From Trichomonas vaginalis G3 (lineage: Eukaryota > Parabasalia > Trichomonadida > Trichomonadidae): 64,000 bases of DNA. Positions 9,024 through 18,530 of this stretch are shown here, piece by piece. The translations under genes were made by a program, and so were the position numbers. Location of the stretch: contig NC_067206.1 in assembly GCF_026262505.1 (NCBI RefSeq), positions 26,861,896 to 26,925,895 of the forward strand, written 5' to 3'. Each line of letters begins with the position of its first letter. The stretch's first letter is position 1. The notes under the pieces are model-generated. The model was given only the letters and a program-made list of their open reading frames with translations, ran no database searches and was not told where the DNA came from.

Positions 9024-9220
9024 TTCATCTCAGTAAAAAATTTTAGTTTGGTTTGTTTTCAACTGGTTGTTTAGGTTTTTTAAGTCGGTCTAAAACTTCC
9101 TGAGGTATAGGAAGAACTTGACAAACACGTGGTTGTGTAACTGCTGGAAGTCGACAAATCCATCTTGAGCCCATTTGTCTCAAAGCTATATTGTTCATTT
9201 CATCTCAGTAAAAAATTTTA
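9021..9220 (-). promoter_or_regulatory. 25-bp stop-to-start junction motif, two copies
   Basis: Identical 25-bp strings at 9021-9045 and 9196-9220 (minus-strand order: TAA stop, AATTTTTTACTGAGATGAA, then ATG). Each begins with the stop codon of the upstream gene and ends in the start codon of the next, only 20 bases apart. It may combine a TAAA-type polyadenylation signal with an initiator. Confidence 0.6.
9043..9198 (-). CDS. Maverick small protein, 51 residues
   Basis: A short frame (MNNIALRQMGSRWICRLPAV ... ENKPN) bounded by the two identical 25-bp junction motifs, which supports it as a real gene. It is basic and proline-containing, with two cysteines. The family is unknown. Confidence 0.5.
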   Translation of the reverse strand: MNNIALRQMGSRWICRLPAVTQPRVCQVLPIPQEVLDRLKKPKQPVENKPN

Positions 9221-9577
9221 CATTCCCCACGTTTGAGGCGGTTGAGGTTGGTTGTTGTTTACCCACTGTTGTGCATGGTTATATCCTCTGTTAAAGAATC
9301 TTTCACCTTGGTCCATATAGTGCCCTGCTTGGTTATAGTAGTCATTTGCTTTGTTATAGTAGTTTCCTGCTTGTCTTCCTACATTGTCCATCCATCCTTG
9401 AACTTTTCCTCTTGTTTCAGGATTTGGAATAAGATTTGCTGCATCTCGTGCTACCTCCCAACCTTTCTGTACAGTTTGTATAATAGGCTGTGCTTTCTCT
9501 TTCAGTATACCTAATGTACTCAAAATCTTCCTTCCAATTCCAAATGCACCTCTGGCTAGTGTTCCCACTGCGGGCAA
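9218..9577 (-). CDS. Maverick candidate minor capsid/core protein, ~119 residues
   Basis: The N-terminal part is a small amphipathic, glycine-rich helix (GTLARGAFGIGRKILSTLGILKEKAQ), followed by a Tyr/Asn/Gln-rich tail with repeated NYYNKAND/YYNQAG units. Small amphipathic proteins of this sort are membrane-active or core components in adenovirus-like virions, so a minor virion role is plausible but inferred. The true start is not resolved. It lies next to the integrase on the opposite strand. Confidence 0.45.
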   Translation of the reverse strand: MPAVGTLARGAFGIGRKILSTLGILKEKAQPIIQTVQKGWEVARDAANLIPNPETRGKVQGWMDNVGRQAGNYYNKANDYYNQAGHYMDQGERFFNRGYNHAQQWVNNNQPQPPQTWGM

Positions 9578-9636
9578 AAATCTGGATGCAACTCCTGCTA
9601 ATCGCCAAATAAACCCATTTCTTATGGGTTAAAAAA

Positions 9637-10594
9637 ATGACGAATTCAAACAAGGACCCCTATGTTTCTAAGGCAACAAAGAAAGCACTCATGATAAAAA
9701 TCTTTAGTTCAACACCAAATGCTTGGTTTATGGATATCTTGGAAAACATTCCGAGGTATAGAGAAGATGGACCACCATACTGGCTAATATTTGTCGGTCA
9801 AAACACCAAGATACTGTGAAGCATACCATTACAGTCCAAAAATATTTTAGATGTGAAAACTGCTTTGACAATATTCGTTGACAAATACCATCCAACAAAA
9901 CTGACATCTGACTGTGAAAGTTCTTTCAAATCAGACGATATTAAAAACTATCTGCGTTCAAAAAAATGTAAACCAATATTTCATTGTCGACCAAAACCAT
10001 TCTGCTCTTGGTGTCATTGACGGTTGTATAAAAATGTTAAGACTTAAACCAACCACAAGGTGGTGAGGTAGATGAAATGTCATATGACGACAAATACAGA
10101 CATTTCTCCCTGGCAAAGATGAGACAAGTTTTAAATATTTACAATAGCCGTAAACAAAAAGGTTTGGGAAACCACTCCCCGAAGAAATGAAAAACAACAC
10201 CTGACTTAGAGAAAGACTATATATTTAATAGTTTTAGTCAAAAGAGACAAACAAGAAAGAATGCCAGGCTTCAAACTTAAGAAAAGGCGACAAAGTAAAA
10301 ATAGAAATACCTAAACGCGACCCATATGAAAATACTATTGACTATGACAACAATGGGAACCCGACAGGTACTCACATTCGTGTTCGTAAAAATAGAAGAA
10401 AGTATACAAGAGAATATTATGAAGTTTTAGGCAAACATGGCAAAATGTACAGACTGCAAGCAGAAGATAAAACTACTATTGTCAGACCTCGTTTCAAACT
10501 TGTCAAAGTTCAAGGTGGTATACTTTCAAAGACAGTTCCTAACAAATATAAGACAACTCGACGAATATGCTAAAGAAGTGGAACATGACGACTA
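9637..10594 (+). pseudogene. Maverick integrase with chromodomain (broken)
   Basis: The reading contains the first catalytic-core Asp context (AWFMDILENIPRY), a second-Asp context (TSDCESSFKSDDIKNYL) as in DDE retroviral-type integrases, and a C-terminal basic strand-rich chromodomain-like end (VRKNRRKYTREYYEVLGKHGKMYRLQ). This enzyme inserts Mavericks, producing short target duplications. The gene is clearly decayed, with several breaks. It is divergent from the gene at 9218-9577. Confidence 0.8.
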
Positions 10595-10601
10595 AGCAAT
10601 T

Positions 10602-12004
10602 CTATACCATGCACAAAACTGTCATGTAAGGTGGCATGTATTTTTTACCTAGTCCTGTAGATGTTGTTGTAAAAGTATGTTGGTGGTTTCCTCCTGGTTC
10701 AGTTTGTCGAAAAGTCTTTTTTGCTGAATGGTTATAATCTGGAGATAAAACGTCATAGCCAGCTTCATATTCTGAGTTGTAATGGATGGTCTCGTAATGA
10801 GTGGCTATGGTCGCCAGAAAAGTTTGTTGTACCAGAATGACTATGTGGTGGCAAGTTGTCGACAGATATCGTTTTACTTCCACCTGTTTTCTTTGGAGTG
10901 TGTGCACAATACAAAAAACTTTCGAATATTTGAGTCCAAGTTCCAAAACCAAGTACTACTTCTGGTCTGGTAGAGTTCATTGACGTATAAATAGAACAAC
11001 TGGGTAAATGGTTTGAAGTATTTCTGTCTTTAATGTTTGAAGCTCTGTTTTGTCTGCTTTCTTGTCATATAAATCTTGAGCAGTGAATTTAACTTTATTT
11101 TCATCCTCCATGACATAAACATCTCTACATCTAATGTATCTCATCGTTGTTATGTCTTCTTCCGATGTTAAACCTTGTGGAAAGTTAGGAGGTTTCCAAT
11201 CTAATACATCCCACCAGCTCCTTCAACCGTTCCTTCAATATTTTCTATACCAACAGTTTGCGAAGAAATCGTGTGTATGTCCAACGTCACTTTTCCTGTT
11301 TAAGGTTTCTTGTAAGTTTGTAATATTTGCAATGGTATGTGTATGGTTCTTGTCAGCTTTAAGGTCTAAACATCCTGAAACCCACCCTGTATTGGCTTTA
11401 CCTTCTAAAATCTTCGATGTCCGTTCATGGTACCATTCAACCCTTTTTATAATTTCATTGTCTTTTTCATCCACATATTCCTTATCTGCCTTCTTCACTA
11501 ACCCACTAGCCAGATATGCTAACTCATCGTCAACATACTCTTTGTCAGCTTTCTTTTCAACATCCTCTTTTGTTGCATATGTTGCATCTGCTCTGTCATG
11601 TTCTTCTTGAACTTTTTCAATGACATACTCTTTGTCAGCTTTCTTTTCAACATCCTCTTTTGTTGCATATGTTGCATCTGCTCTGTCATGTTCTTCTTGA
11701 ACTTTTTCAATGACATACTCTTTGTCAGCTTTGTTGTCAATATCTGCCTTCAAAAGAAGTTCATCTATAGGTTTCTCGTTTAAAGTTCTTTTTGTTGGAT
11801 TTATACAAACAGTATGGTTCTTACTGTCTTGAAATAGAAAACTCGTCTGTCAATGGGTTTAATGTCAGTTTTAAGTTTCCTTCTTTCAATGACTCAGATA
11901 TCTTAGAATAGTTTTGAAAAGTTTGTTGTGTTCTTATTTAGAGCTTGCAAAATGAGTTGTCGGTTGTGTTTTATTTCTCTCATAGACGCTGTTTCTTTCG
12001 ACAT
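10602..12004 (-). pseudogene. Maverick tail-fibre-like coiled-coil gene (broken)
   Basis: The coding stretch includes two and a half 30-residue coiled-coil repeats (ADKEYVIEKVQEEHDRADAT), a KADKNHTHTIANIT / KSDVGHTHDF segment and a NLPPHSHSG motif resembling phage tail-collar/fibre receptor-binding regions. Such fibre-like genes are known in Trichomonas Mavericks. It is broken, with several breaks. It begins near 12004, divergent from the gene at 12023, so both share an 18-base promoter spacer. Confidence 0.65.
11533..11735 (-). repeat. 90-bp tandem repeat inside the fibre-like gene
   Basis: About 2.3 copies of a 90-bp unit encode the 30-residue coiled-coil repeat beginning ADKEYV. The copies are almost identical at DNA level, so the duplication is recent compared with the rest of the gene. 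Confidence 0.85.
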
Positions 12005-12022
12005 TTTTATTCTAGATAAAAT

Positions 12023-12869
12023 ATGCTTTCAATAGAAAAAGAAAATTCAAGAGTTGCTACAACTAAACCATTAGATGAACTTTTTACGAATGTCGGTCAA
12101 AAGTTTGAGACAGAGACCGTAAAGCATGAAGGCTATCGTTTTGACTACCCGTTAAGATGGTTAAGAGACCCATCCGTCACAAAAGCTATTGGCTTTCGTA
12201 GAATGAAGTTCATTTCAGAAGCCATACATGGTTTCCCATTTACGGTCGCTTTTGAAGTTCGATACTATAACAAAGAAAAACGTACGTATGAGAAATTTGA
12301 ACAGGGAAAACTTTTACAAGTTAGTTTGCTTGTAAACTTAGAAACAACTCTTCAAGCTTTTCAAGAAAAAATAAACGATATCTATCTCGAATATGCAAAA
12401 CAGTACAACATTGACGAAGGAGAGTACCATCTCGATATTATATATGACAGGAAAAATGCAACTGTTAAAATCAATAGAATAGAAGACCTTGGAGAAGACG
12501 TTTATATTTCTACAAATATAACAACTTGGCATGGTATAGATTTTTGAGGATGTTAAATCAGCCTGCAGCATATCCAGTACACCGAACTTTTATGAAGTCG
12601 AAAACCCTAATGGAACATATGAAAATGTTTTCGACTCAGATGCTATTATAGTTCATGCTTCATTTTCTGGTGCACAAAACTCTTTTTTATGCTTGGCAAA
12701 TGACTTTTACGAAAAACCTACAAAGCTATATGAACCACCAAGTGGAAGTATTTCAGACTTTCAAGTATGGTTTACTACAGATGGAAGAAAGAGAATAATT
12801 CCATTATACCACGCGTTTTACTTAGAACTTAGTTTCATATACAACTACTATCGAACGGTAAAAATATAA
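12023..12869 (+). pseudogene. Maverick candidate penton-type minor capsid gene (broken)
   Basis: The coding stretch has a strand-rich profile without low complexity (YRFDYPLRWLRDPSVTKAIG ... FPFTVAFEVRYYNKE) consistent with a jelly-roll protein, and it sits in the Maverick cluster with the fibre-like and amphipathic small genes. I therefore regard it as a candidate minor capsid (penton) gene; this is by position and composition only. It is interrupted. It starts 18 bases from the divergent fibre-like gene. Confidence 0.45.
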
Positions 12870-12871
12870 TT

Positions 12872-13114
12872 TTAATACGGTTGAGGTGTTGGATTTGGTT
12901 GCCAACTAGACTGTGGTGCAGGTTCAGGCTGTTGTATAACAGGAGCTTGTTCTTCTGGTTCAGGGTCTTTAGGTATAATACCAACGAACTGACCTACTCT
13001 TTTACCAATATTTTTGACACCGTTCCAAATTCCTTTTCCGACAGATTTTATTCCATTCCATATACCTCTTCCAACATTTCGAAAGAAGTTTCCTATCTTA
13101 CTGAAGAAACCCAT
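12872..13114 (-). CDS. Maverick small amphipathic protein (virion membrane-active type), 80 residues
   Basis: The N-terminus is four near-repeats of an amphipathic glycine/aromatic unit (FFSKIGNFFRNVGRGIWNGI ... VGKGIWNGVKNIGKRVG), then a Glu/Gln/Pro-rich tail (PEPEEQAPVIQQPEPAPQ). The composition resembles membrane-lytic minor capsid proteins of adenovirus-like viruses, and the layout matches the protein at 9218-9577. The role is inferred. The frame looks whole. It converges on the gene at 12023 with 2 bases between them. Confidence 0.5.
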   Translation of the reverse strand: MGFFSKIGNFFRNVGRGIWNGIKSVGKGIWNGVKNIGKRVGQFVGIIPKDPEPEEQAPVIQQPEPAPQSSWQPNPTPQPY

Positions 13115-13132
13115 TTTACTATATGTAAAAAT

Positions 13133-13495
13133 CTAATGTCCGCCTAGTCTCTTACGTTTCCTTCTGAGTTCCATAGCATTCTTTAACTGGAGCTCATACA
13201 TTCTGTTTCTCCTCTGGTAGAAAACATATTCTGGGTCAACTCCTGTGTTCGCGTCATCTGCATAAAGTTGTTTATATCCCACTTCAGGGTTTGTATAAAA
13301 CTCTTTCCATCTCATATTTGCATACCATGGTGGCAAACCTAACGCAGCGTCATTTGACATGGCAGTTTGCATTTGTACATCTGTTGGCACTTGACCATAG
13401 TTTGCCATTGCAGTTTGTATTCTAACTTCATTTGGAATATTCTCTGGGTTTGGTTGTCCAGGTTGCTGTGCATTCGCTAAGTTCTGTGCGTCCAT
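13133..13495 (-). CDS. Maverick hypothetical protein, 120 residues
   Basis: Starts MDAQNLANAQQPGQPNPEN and contains a duplicated 15-residue unit (VRIQTAMANYGQVPTD and VQMQTAMSNDAALGLP), an aromatic middle (PPWYANMRWKEFYTNPEVGYKQL) and a basic end (RRKRKRLGGH). Not recognised. It is in a minus-strand run with the genes at 13650 and 14453, about 20 bases apart. It looks whole. Confidence 0.6.
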   Translation of the reverse strand: MDAQNLANAQQPGQPNPENIPNEVRIQTAMANYGQVPTDVQMQTAMSNDAALGLPPWYANMRWKEFYTNPEVGYKQLYADDANTGVDPEYVFYQRRNRMYELQLKNAMELRRKRKRLGGH

Positions 13496-13518
13496 TTAAT
13501 ATTAGATAAAAATATCTC

Positions 13519-13650
13519 TTACGAGTACATATACTGAACATTTGCAGGCATTGGTTCATCTTCATATTCTCTGTACTTTTCTGCCACGTCAAATAAGTAA
13601 ATGACACAATGGAAAAAACCTAAAACAAGTAGTCCTATTTCAAACCACAT
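13519..13650 (-). CDS. Maverick single-span membrane micro-protein, 43 residues
   Basis: Reads MWFEIGLLVLGFFHCVIYLF then a charged tail ending MPANVQMY-like residues. The first 20 residues form a clear transmembrane helix and the rest is acidic. It overlaps the 3' end of the methyltransferase gene by 16 bases, typical of the dense gene packing here. The function is unknown. Confidence 0.55.
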   Translation of the reverse strand: MWFEIGLLVLGFFHCVIYLFDVAEKYREYEDEPMPANVQYMYS

Positions 13651-14453
13651 TTACTTACCAATAAAATTTCTTTGTTATGACACTTTCTCCAGTTTATAGG
13701 ACCTCTCTCATATTCTATCTTATCGTATCTAAACTCATAGTCATGTATGTCCTCTAACCATCTCATAACGGTTTCCAAACCACTTTTATCGGATGTAAAG
13801 TAAAAGCATGGATGGTTATGTAAAACGTCTAAAGTTTCTAAAGAGTCTCTCAAAGTCCAGTCTACTTGGTATTGAAAATCCCATGTGTTATAGAACGGCG
13901 GGTCCACTATAAAGAAAACATTTTCCTTGTCTTTATATTTTTCATACAACTCTGTCCAATGACATCTCACAAACTCTATACCCTCAATATATTTTTCTAT
14001 GTCCTCTTTGAAAACATTTGTATAGTTAAGATATAAAACTTTTGACATAAGTGTTTCAATGTCATGAACTCTTATAGCACCACTATATAATAGTCTAGCA
14101 GATATACTATCCCAGTCTATATATTCTGCTTTTTTCAAAACCTCTCTCACAATATTTTTCTTATCTAATGGTATACGTTCCATCTTACCTATAGGTATCT
14201 TTTCTTTTAACTCTTTCAATATATTGTTTGTGTCTGGTATATGTTTGAGACGGTCCATATAGTTGTCGAAGTCATTGCATATAATCTTTGAGTCTGGAAA
14301 TATTGTATGGCACAGATGGGATATATAGAAACTTCCACCGAACAAATCTACAAATGTTAGACCATTCGGTAGTTTCTTAAGTTCTCTCAATATAATATCT
14401 TTACATTTACTCTTATTTCCAAAGAACGGTAACGGTGGTTTTGTAAAATTCAT
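13635..14453 (-). CDS. D12-class DNA N6-adenine methyltransferase carried by the Maverick, 272 residues
   Basis: Motif order fits the D12 (Dam-like) family: N-terminal PPLPFFGNKSK (the PxxxxGGK-type SAM-binding motif), FVDLFGGSFYISHL (motif I, binds S-adenosylmethionine), NDFDNY (acidic adenine-loop residue) and FFIVDPPFYNT (catalytic D-P-P-F motif). Length is usual for the family. The product would methylate adenine in double-stranded DNA in the nucleus, possibly marking or protecting element DNA. The first gene at the element's right end, it reads inward from two tandem TCACTTTTC initiator-like strings (14482-14506, minus strand). The frame looks whole and the key motifs are present. Confidence 0.8.
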   Translation of the reverse strand: MNFTKPPLPFFGNKSKCKDIILRELKKLPNGLTFVDLFGGSFYISHLCHTIFPDSKIICNDFDNYMDRLKHIPDTNNILKELKEKIPIGKMERIPLDKKNIVREVLKKAEYIDWDSISARLLYSGAIRVHDIETLMSKVLYLNYTNVFKEDIEKYIEGIEFVRCHWTELYEKYKDKENVFFIVDPPFYNTWDFQYQVDWTLRDSLETLDVLHNHPCFYFTSDKSGLETVMRWLEDIHDYEFRYDKIEYERGPINWRKCHNKEILLVSKCGLK

Positions 14454-14481
14454 TTATATATAATAATAAAAATGTTTTTAC

Positions 14482-14506
14482 CCTGAAAAGTGACAGAAAA
14501 GTGACG
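14482..14506 (-). promoter_or_regulatory. tandem initiator-like motifs upstream of the methyltransferase
   Basis: On the minus strand GTCACTTTTCTGTCACTTTT contains two copies of TCACTTTTC, 11 bases apart, about 30-50 bases before the ATG at 14453. They match the trichomonad initiator pattern seen at host genes such as eIF2-beta and NDK. Confidence 0.5.
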
Positions 14507-14524
14507 ACTCTCAAAAATTTCTTC

Positions 14525-14561
14525 GGGGCTAGAGGGCACGAAGTGCCTGGAAGCCCCATTA

Positions 14562-14597
<36 letters not shown>
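14525..14597 (+). other. GC hairpin followed by a 34-T run at the Maverick right end
   Basis: GGGGCT at 14525-14530 pairs with AGCCCC at 14552-14557, with an inner stem (AGGGCAC/GTGCCT). It is followed by an unbroken T run at 14564-14597. It marks the change from dense Maverick genes to host intergenic DNA. It resembles an intrinsic terminator, but may simply be the element's end structure. Confidence 0.5.
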
Positions 14598-14599
<2 letters not shown>

Positions 14600-14851
14600 T
14601 TATTCACATTTCTGTAATTGAAGATCAGGTCATATTGCCAATAGTACCTCCAATAAAACTGTGAAACATAATGATTTAAATTCTTTTGGTTTTCCAAAAC
14701 TAACAATTTGAATGTGATGCAGAAGGTTTATACACCCAAATAGGTTACTTTAGAGTTAGACTATTCTAATATAAGCAGGTATAACCTAATATATTTTAAT
14801 ATTTGAATGTGTAAATTTAAAGAAAATGTATTATATTATAAAAAAAATCTT

Positions 14852-17800
14852 TTAGATAATAACAGCATGTAAACCAAGAGTATGAATGAATTCACCACTA
14901 CGTGCAGCAACGCATCCGTTGAATTCTCCCTTAACTGACGTATCCAATTTAATTTCTACAACACGTTTTCCGTGGCTTTCTATGTTAGTTTCATGAGTTT
15001 CAATTGAAAATGGACTTTGTTCATTTGCTCCTTCAGCTTCTTTAGTTTCCAAGTTAAAATGTCCGTCATCAGCAATGCCGCAATTAACATCCACGTAGTT
15101 TCTTCCATGCACAAAGTTTGCAAGTGACCATTGTACATCGATAGGAGCGCTAGAGAAGTTAACCAAAGAGATGCAACGCGTGATAACTCCTTCTCCAGCT
15201 TTAATTCTTTCTCCGAACGAAACGAAATCTCCAGATGGATGTTGTGTGTATCCGAATGTGTGTTTCTGGAATCCGAAGAAAGATCCAAGAGCTTTAACAT
15301 GCAAAGGAATATCAATCTCTTTGTATTGCCACAAATCTCTTATGATCAACTTCAATTTTCCATTGTAATCACCGTGTATTTCGCTGTAACATGATACAGG
15401 AATTGTTACTTGCGAATTTCCAGCCAATGATTTTACAGAATTATCTCCAAGCGTGAAAACTTTGTTGCAATCGTTCATCATTACGATTCTTGCTGTAGAA
15501 GCAACTTGGCATTTGTTCTCCACGTGAATCAATGTCTTTGACTCGTTGCAGATAACAAAATCGCTTGAGAAATCGACACTTCTTGTAATTAATGTAACTT
15601 TTGGTGCAACAACATTTGCAATTACAGCAACTGTATAAACTTTTCCTAATATCTTTATCTTGATTGGCATTGCTCTTTCTCCTAATTCCGCGAAGCAGAC
15701 TTTGAGTTTAATTATCTGTTCGCCACCTAATCCGAGTTGTCCGACAGCTGGAGATGCTTGGACGTAATAAGAAGAATCAACTTCTTCGTTTTCTTCTTCT
15801 TCGGAATTTGAATTCCCTTGGAGTTTAAGATGAACTGTTCCACTTGGACATTCTACCTCATATTTCGTTGGGAATGAGTTAAGAAGAGAGATCTTAACTT
15901 CTGCATCGTAAACAACTGTTGGATATACTTCTCCAATATCCACAATTCTCTTATCAATTGAAATAATGGGGCTGTCAAAAATTGCGAAAACAGGAATTGC
16001 GTATGTAGAATGTGGCAATCCTTCAATTGGAGTTCCATTTTTATTGGCCCACCAAGTGTGCAAAGTAATGATATCAGAAAGAGCTGTCTGAGTATCATAC
16101 TTGAGATCCATTTGCACTGTTTCTTGGCTGTTTGCGTTGACAACTCTCTTCGGTCTGTCAACTTTCCATGCTGGATCATCTGGATATTCAATGACGAAAC
16201 AAATTGGACATCCGAAATTGTTGATCAATTTCAAGTTATGTGTTGCAACTGTTCCTGTAAGAACGGATCCGAACTCGCAAACAGGAGGATCTAAAACCAA
16301 ATTCGGCTGTAGAACATGTGTTGCAAAAGTGAAATTCATTGGAGTTGAATTTTCCGCTGGAATTGGTTTTACTTCATCTTTAGATCTTAATGAATCATCC
16401 TGCATGTCAAGAGATAATTGTAAGTTTGTGACTGATGTAGATAACTCTGATTTGGATATTTCGGATGACCAATGTTTGAGAGCGAAGATATTTGGCATTT
16501 CGTCTTTTTCTTGTTTTTCTTCTTCCTCTTCTTCATTTAATGGTTTTTCTTCTTCTGTTTGTTGTTTTTCTTCATCTTGGAACGCGTTCATTGATAATGA
16601 ATAATGTCTTGAACTTGGTCTTGCTTCTCCTGGTGTTGTACATGTCATTGCGACATTCTTTATTGGGCTTCTGTTTTCACCTGCCAATCCAATTCTCTTC
16701 GTCAAATTACAGATCAAATCAACTGTTGCTCTGTTGTTTGGAGAAACATTGAATACTAAAGGAGAAGGTGAAATAGTATTCGATTTATGCCATTGTAGTT
16801 TGATGTCTAAATTACTCTCGTTGACGACATCAATCGCTTCTGTTGTTTCGACATGAGGAACAACAGAATTAAACAAAACTAATGGTGGTTGAATCAAAAC
16901 TCGTGGTGGTCCTGTTGTGCCTTCAGCAGCTATTGTTAGCATCTTCCTGTTTGTCTGCTTGCCGGTTTCGTCTGGTATCCTGTTTGCCGAAATAACAATG
17001 TTTGCTTTATAAAATGCAAACATTTTCGGCGAAAAAGTGACACGAAGAGTAATTGTATCGTGAGCACCGACCATACCAGCGAGAGGAGAGACAATGAAGG
17101 GTGGAGGAATGTTCTTAACTGTTTGTGTGTTCGTTCCTGGATATAAAATGGCAAGATCTGATCGGGATCCTTCTCTTGGAGATAATATTTGGGCGTAAAA
17201 TGGATATTGGACGTCGGCTTCGTTGTGGATCTCGACAACACGTGTTGTATTGACATCTTGTGGAAGGAATGGAAGGAATAAACGCTTGTCTGGAGAAATT
17301 GCAAATTTCAAGTTTGGAACTGCAGCTTCTCCTTCTGCAAGGAATGAAAACTTCTGTGGGAAGTGTTCTGCAACAATTTCGAATGAGGCTGTGTGCTTGC
17401 CTGGCTCTACAGGTCTGAATTTAACTTCAATTTCCTTAGATTCTCCATGTTGAAGCTGGAATTGAGATGGAATTAATGTGAATGATCCATTAATGAACAT
17501 CATGTTGTCATCGCGACCTGTTGCCGATGAAAATGAGAAGAATGCAATTCCACCTTTGTTTGTAATGGTAAATTTGCCTGGTTTAAGAGAATGTACAAGT
17601 GTGGCTCCAAGATCAACAACATCTGGATGTGAAAGGTTCGGAGGATCACGATAACAGTGTAATTTGACAATTGTTGGTGGAGCGCCGTTATCTGGAATGA
17701 AAACAATCTCTTGATCGTAGTCTTTAGGCTTTGTTGGTTTAAAGTTAACTGTGAATTTGATGCCAAGGCCAGAAATTGTTCGTGAACTAACACTACTTTC

Positions 17801-18403
17801 ATCAAACTGAACAGAAAAGGCTTTCTTCTTAGGGAATTTGACTTGAAATCCATGCGTCTTGAAATCGACGTTTTGTAAATAAAATTCTTGCGAATATAAT
17901 TCTGATAAGTGGAAATTGACAACTTCCATCTTTTCTGGTGTGCATTTGAATACTGGCTTCAAGTTTTCTGTAGAAGGTGATTTCTCTGGAATAGATTTCT
18001 GTGATTTTTCCATTGTTCTTGCAATTGTATTCTTTTGTGGAGTCTTTGGCTTAATGATACGTGGTGACTTTTGTGTTGCAAGTTTAGTAGTATTAATTAA
18101 TGATGGTTTTTCTGGAATATTAATGACTATTTTTTCTGGATTTTCAACAATTTTATCATCACTTCCGCCTCCAGCTGTAACACCAAGGCTAACTTCAGAT
18201 ATTTTAGGTATTTTTAGCAATCTTAAGTCTGAAATTGCCTCTGGATCGTTAGCTTGTATTTTTTCAATAGATTCGTTGATTTCGTTCATTTCTTTTTGCA
18301 TCTGTTCGACAAGCTTTTGCTCATCTTCTTTGGGCTCTGTAACAGAGATGTTTTTGACGTTCCAACTCTCGATGAGATCCGAGAAATCCCAGAAGTCAGT
18401 CAT
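14852..18403 (-). CDS. ASH/hydin-like multi-Ig-domain protein, 1183 residues
   Basis: A long intact frame built largely of MSP/PapD-like ASH (ASPM-SPD2-Hydin) beta-sandwich modules. Examples of the repeated pattern are GLGIKFTVNFKPTKPKDYDQEI, KEIEVKFRPVEPGKHTASF and TITLRVTFSPKMFAFYKANI, then further modules from about residue 730 to the end. The first 150 residues are charged and Ser/Thr-Pro-rich, and an acidic linker (EEKPLNEEEEEEKQEKDE) lies near residue 630. In other eukaryotes such proteins sit in axonemes, basal bodies and centrosomes, so a flagellar or mitotic-apparatus role is likely in this flagellate. It starts at ATG 18403. Close relatives could be hydin, CFAP-type or other ASH proteins; I cannot decide which. 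Confidence 0.7.
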   Translation of the reverse strand: MTDFWDFSDLIESWNVKNISVTEPKEDEQKLVEQMQKEMNEINESIEKIQANDPEAISDLRLLKIPKISEVSLGVTAGGGSDDKIVENPEKIVINIPEKPSLINTTKLATQKSPRIIKPKTPQKNTIARTMEKSQKSIPEKSPSTENLKPVFKCTPEKMEVVNFHLSELYSQEFYLQNVDFKTHGFQVKFPKKKAFSVQFDESSVSSRTISGLGIKFTVNFKPTKPKDYDQEIVFIPDNGAPPTIVKLHCYRDPPNLSHPDVVDLGATLVHSLKPGKFTITNKGGIAFFSFSSATGRDDNMMFINGSFTLIPSQFQLQHGESKEIEVKFRPVEPGKHTASFEIVAEHFPQKFSFLAEGEAAVPNLKFAISPDKRLFLPFLPQDVNTTRVVEIHNEADVQYPFYAQILSPREGSRSDLAILYPGTNTQTVKNIPPPFIVSPLAGMVGAHDTITLRVTFSPKMFAFYKANIVISANRIPDETGKQTNRKMLTIAAEGTTGPPRVLIQPPLVLFNSVVPHVETTEAIDVVNESNLDIKLQWHKSNTISPSPLVFNVSPNNRATVDLICNLTKRIGLAGENRSPIKNVAMTCTTPGEARPSSRHYSLSMNAFQDEEKQQTEEEKPLNEEEEEEKQEKDEMPNIFALKHWSSEISKSELSTSVTNLQLSLDMQDDSLRSKDEVKPIPAENSTPMNFTFATHVLQPNLVLDPPVCEFGSVLTGTVATHNLKLINNFGCPICFVIEYPDDPAWKVDRPKRVVNANSQETVQMDLKYDTQTALSDIITLHTWWANKNGTPIEGLPHSTYAIPVFAIFDSPIISIDKRIVDIGEVYPTVVYDAEVKISLLNSFPTKYEVECPSGTVHLKLQGNSNSEEEENEEVDSSYYVQASPAVGQLGLGGEQIIKLKVCFAELGERAMPIKIKILGKVYTVAVIANVVAPKVTLITRSVDFSSDFVICNESKTLIHVENKCQVASTARIVMMNDCNKVFTLGDNSVKSLAGNSQVTIPVSCYSEIHGDYNGKLKLIIRDLWQYKEIDIPLHVKALGSFFGFQKHTFGYTQHPSGDFVSFGERIKAGEGVITRCISLVNFSSAPIDVQWSLANFVHGRNYVDVNCGIADDGHFNLETKEAEGANEQSPFSIETHETNIESHGKRVVEIKLDTSVKGEFNGCVAARSGEFIHTLGLHAVII

Positions 18404-18530
18404 CTAACGTATCAAAAAAGTGTCAATCGTTAATTAAAAATGTAAAAATCTCCAAATTCGTTGATAAATCTATTTTTGAAGCAATATAATGCAATAGTCT
18501 CATATAATTGTGTAAATTTGATCTTTATTT

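Larger units (their letters stand above)
1..14597. mobile_element. Maverick/Polinton element, partial (left end outside window)
   Basis: A large virus-like DNA transposon of the Maverick/Polinton class, abundant in Trichomonas. Diagnostic parts are a packaging ATPase remnant (1-760), protein-primed family B DNA polymerase (6255-8405), retroviral-type integrase with chromodomain (9637-10594), fibre-like gene (10602-12004) and candidate minor capsid genes (9218-9577, 12023-12869, 12872-13114). Accessory genes include an HNH-like protein and a D12 DNA methyltransferase. No double-jelly-roll capsid gene or protease is seen, so those presumably lie to the left. At least six of the genes are broken, several of them more than once; many small genes look whole, so the copy is decaying but probably not ancient. 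The right end is placed after the 34-T run at 14564-14597. The terminal repeat cannot be verified because the other end is not in view. Confidence 0.85.
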
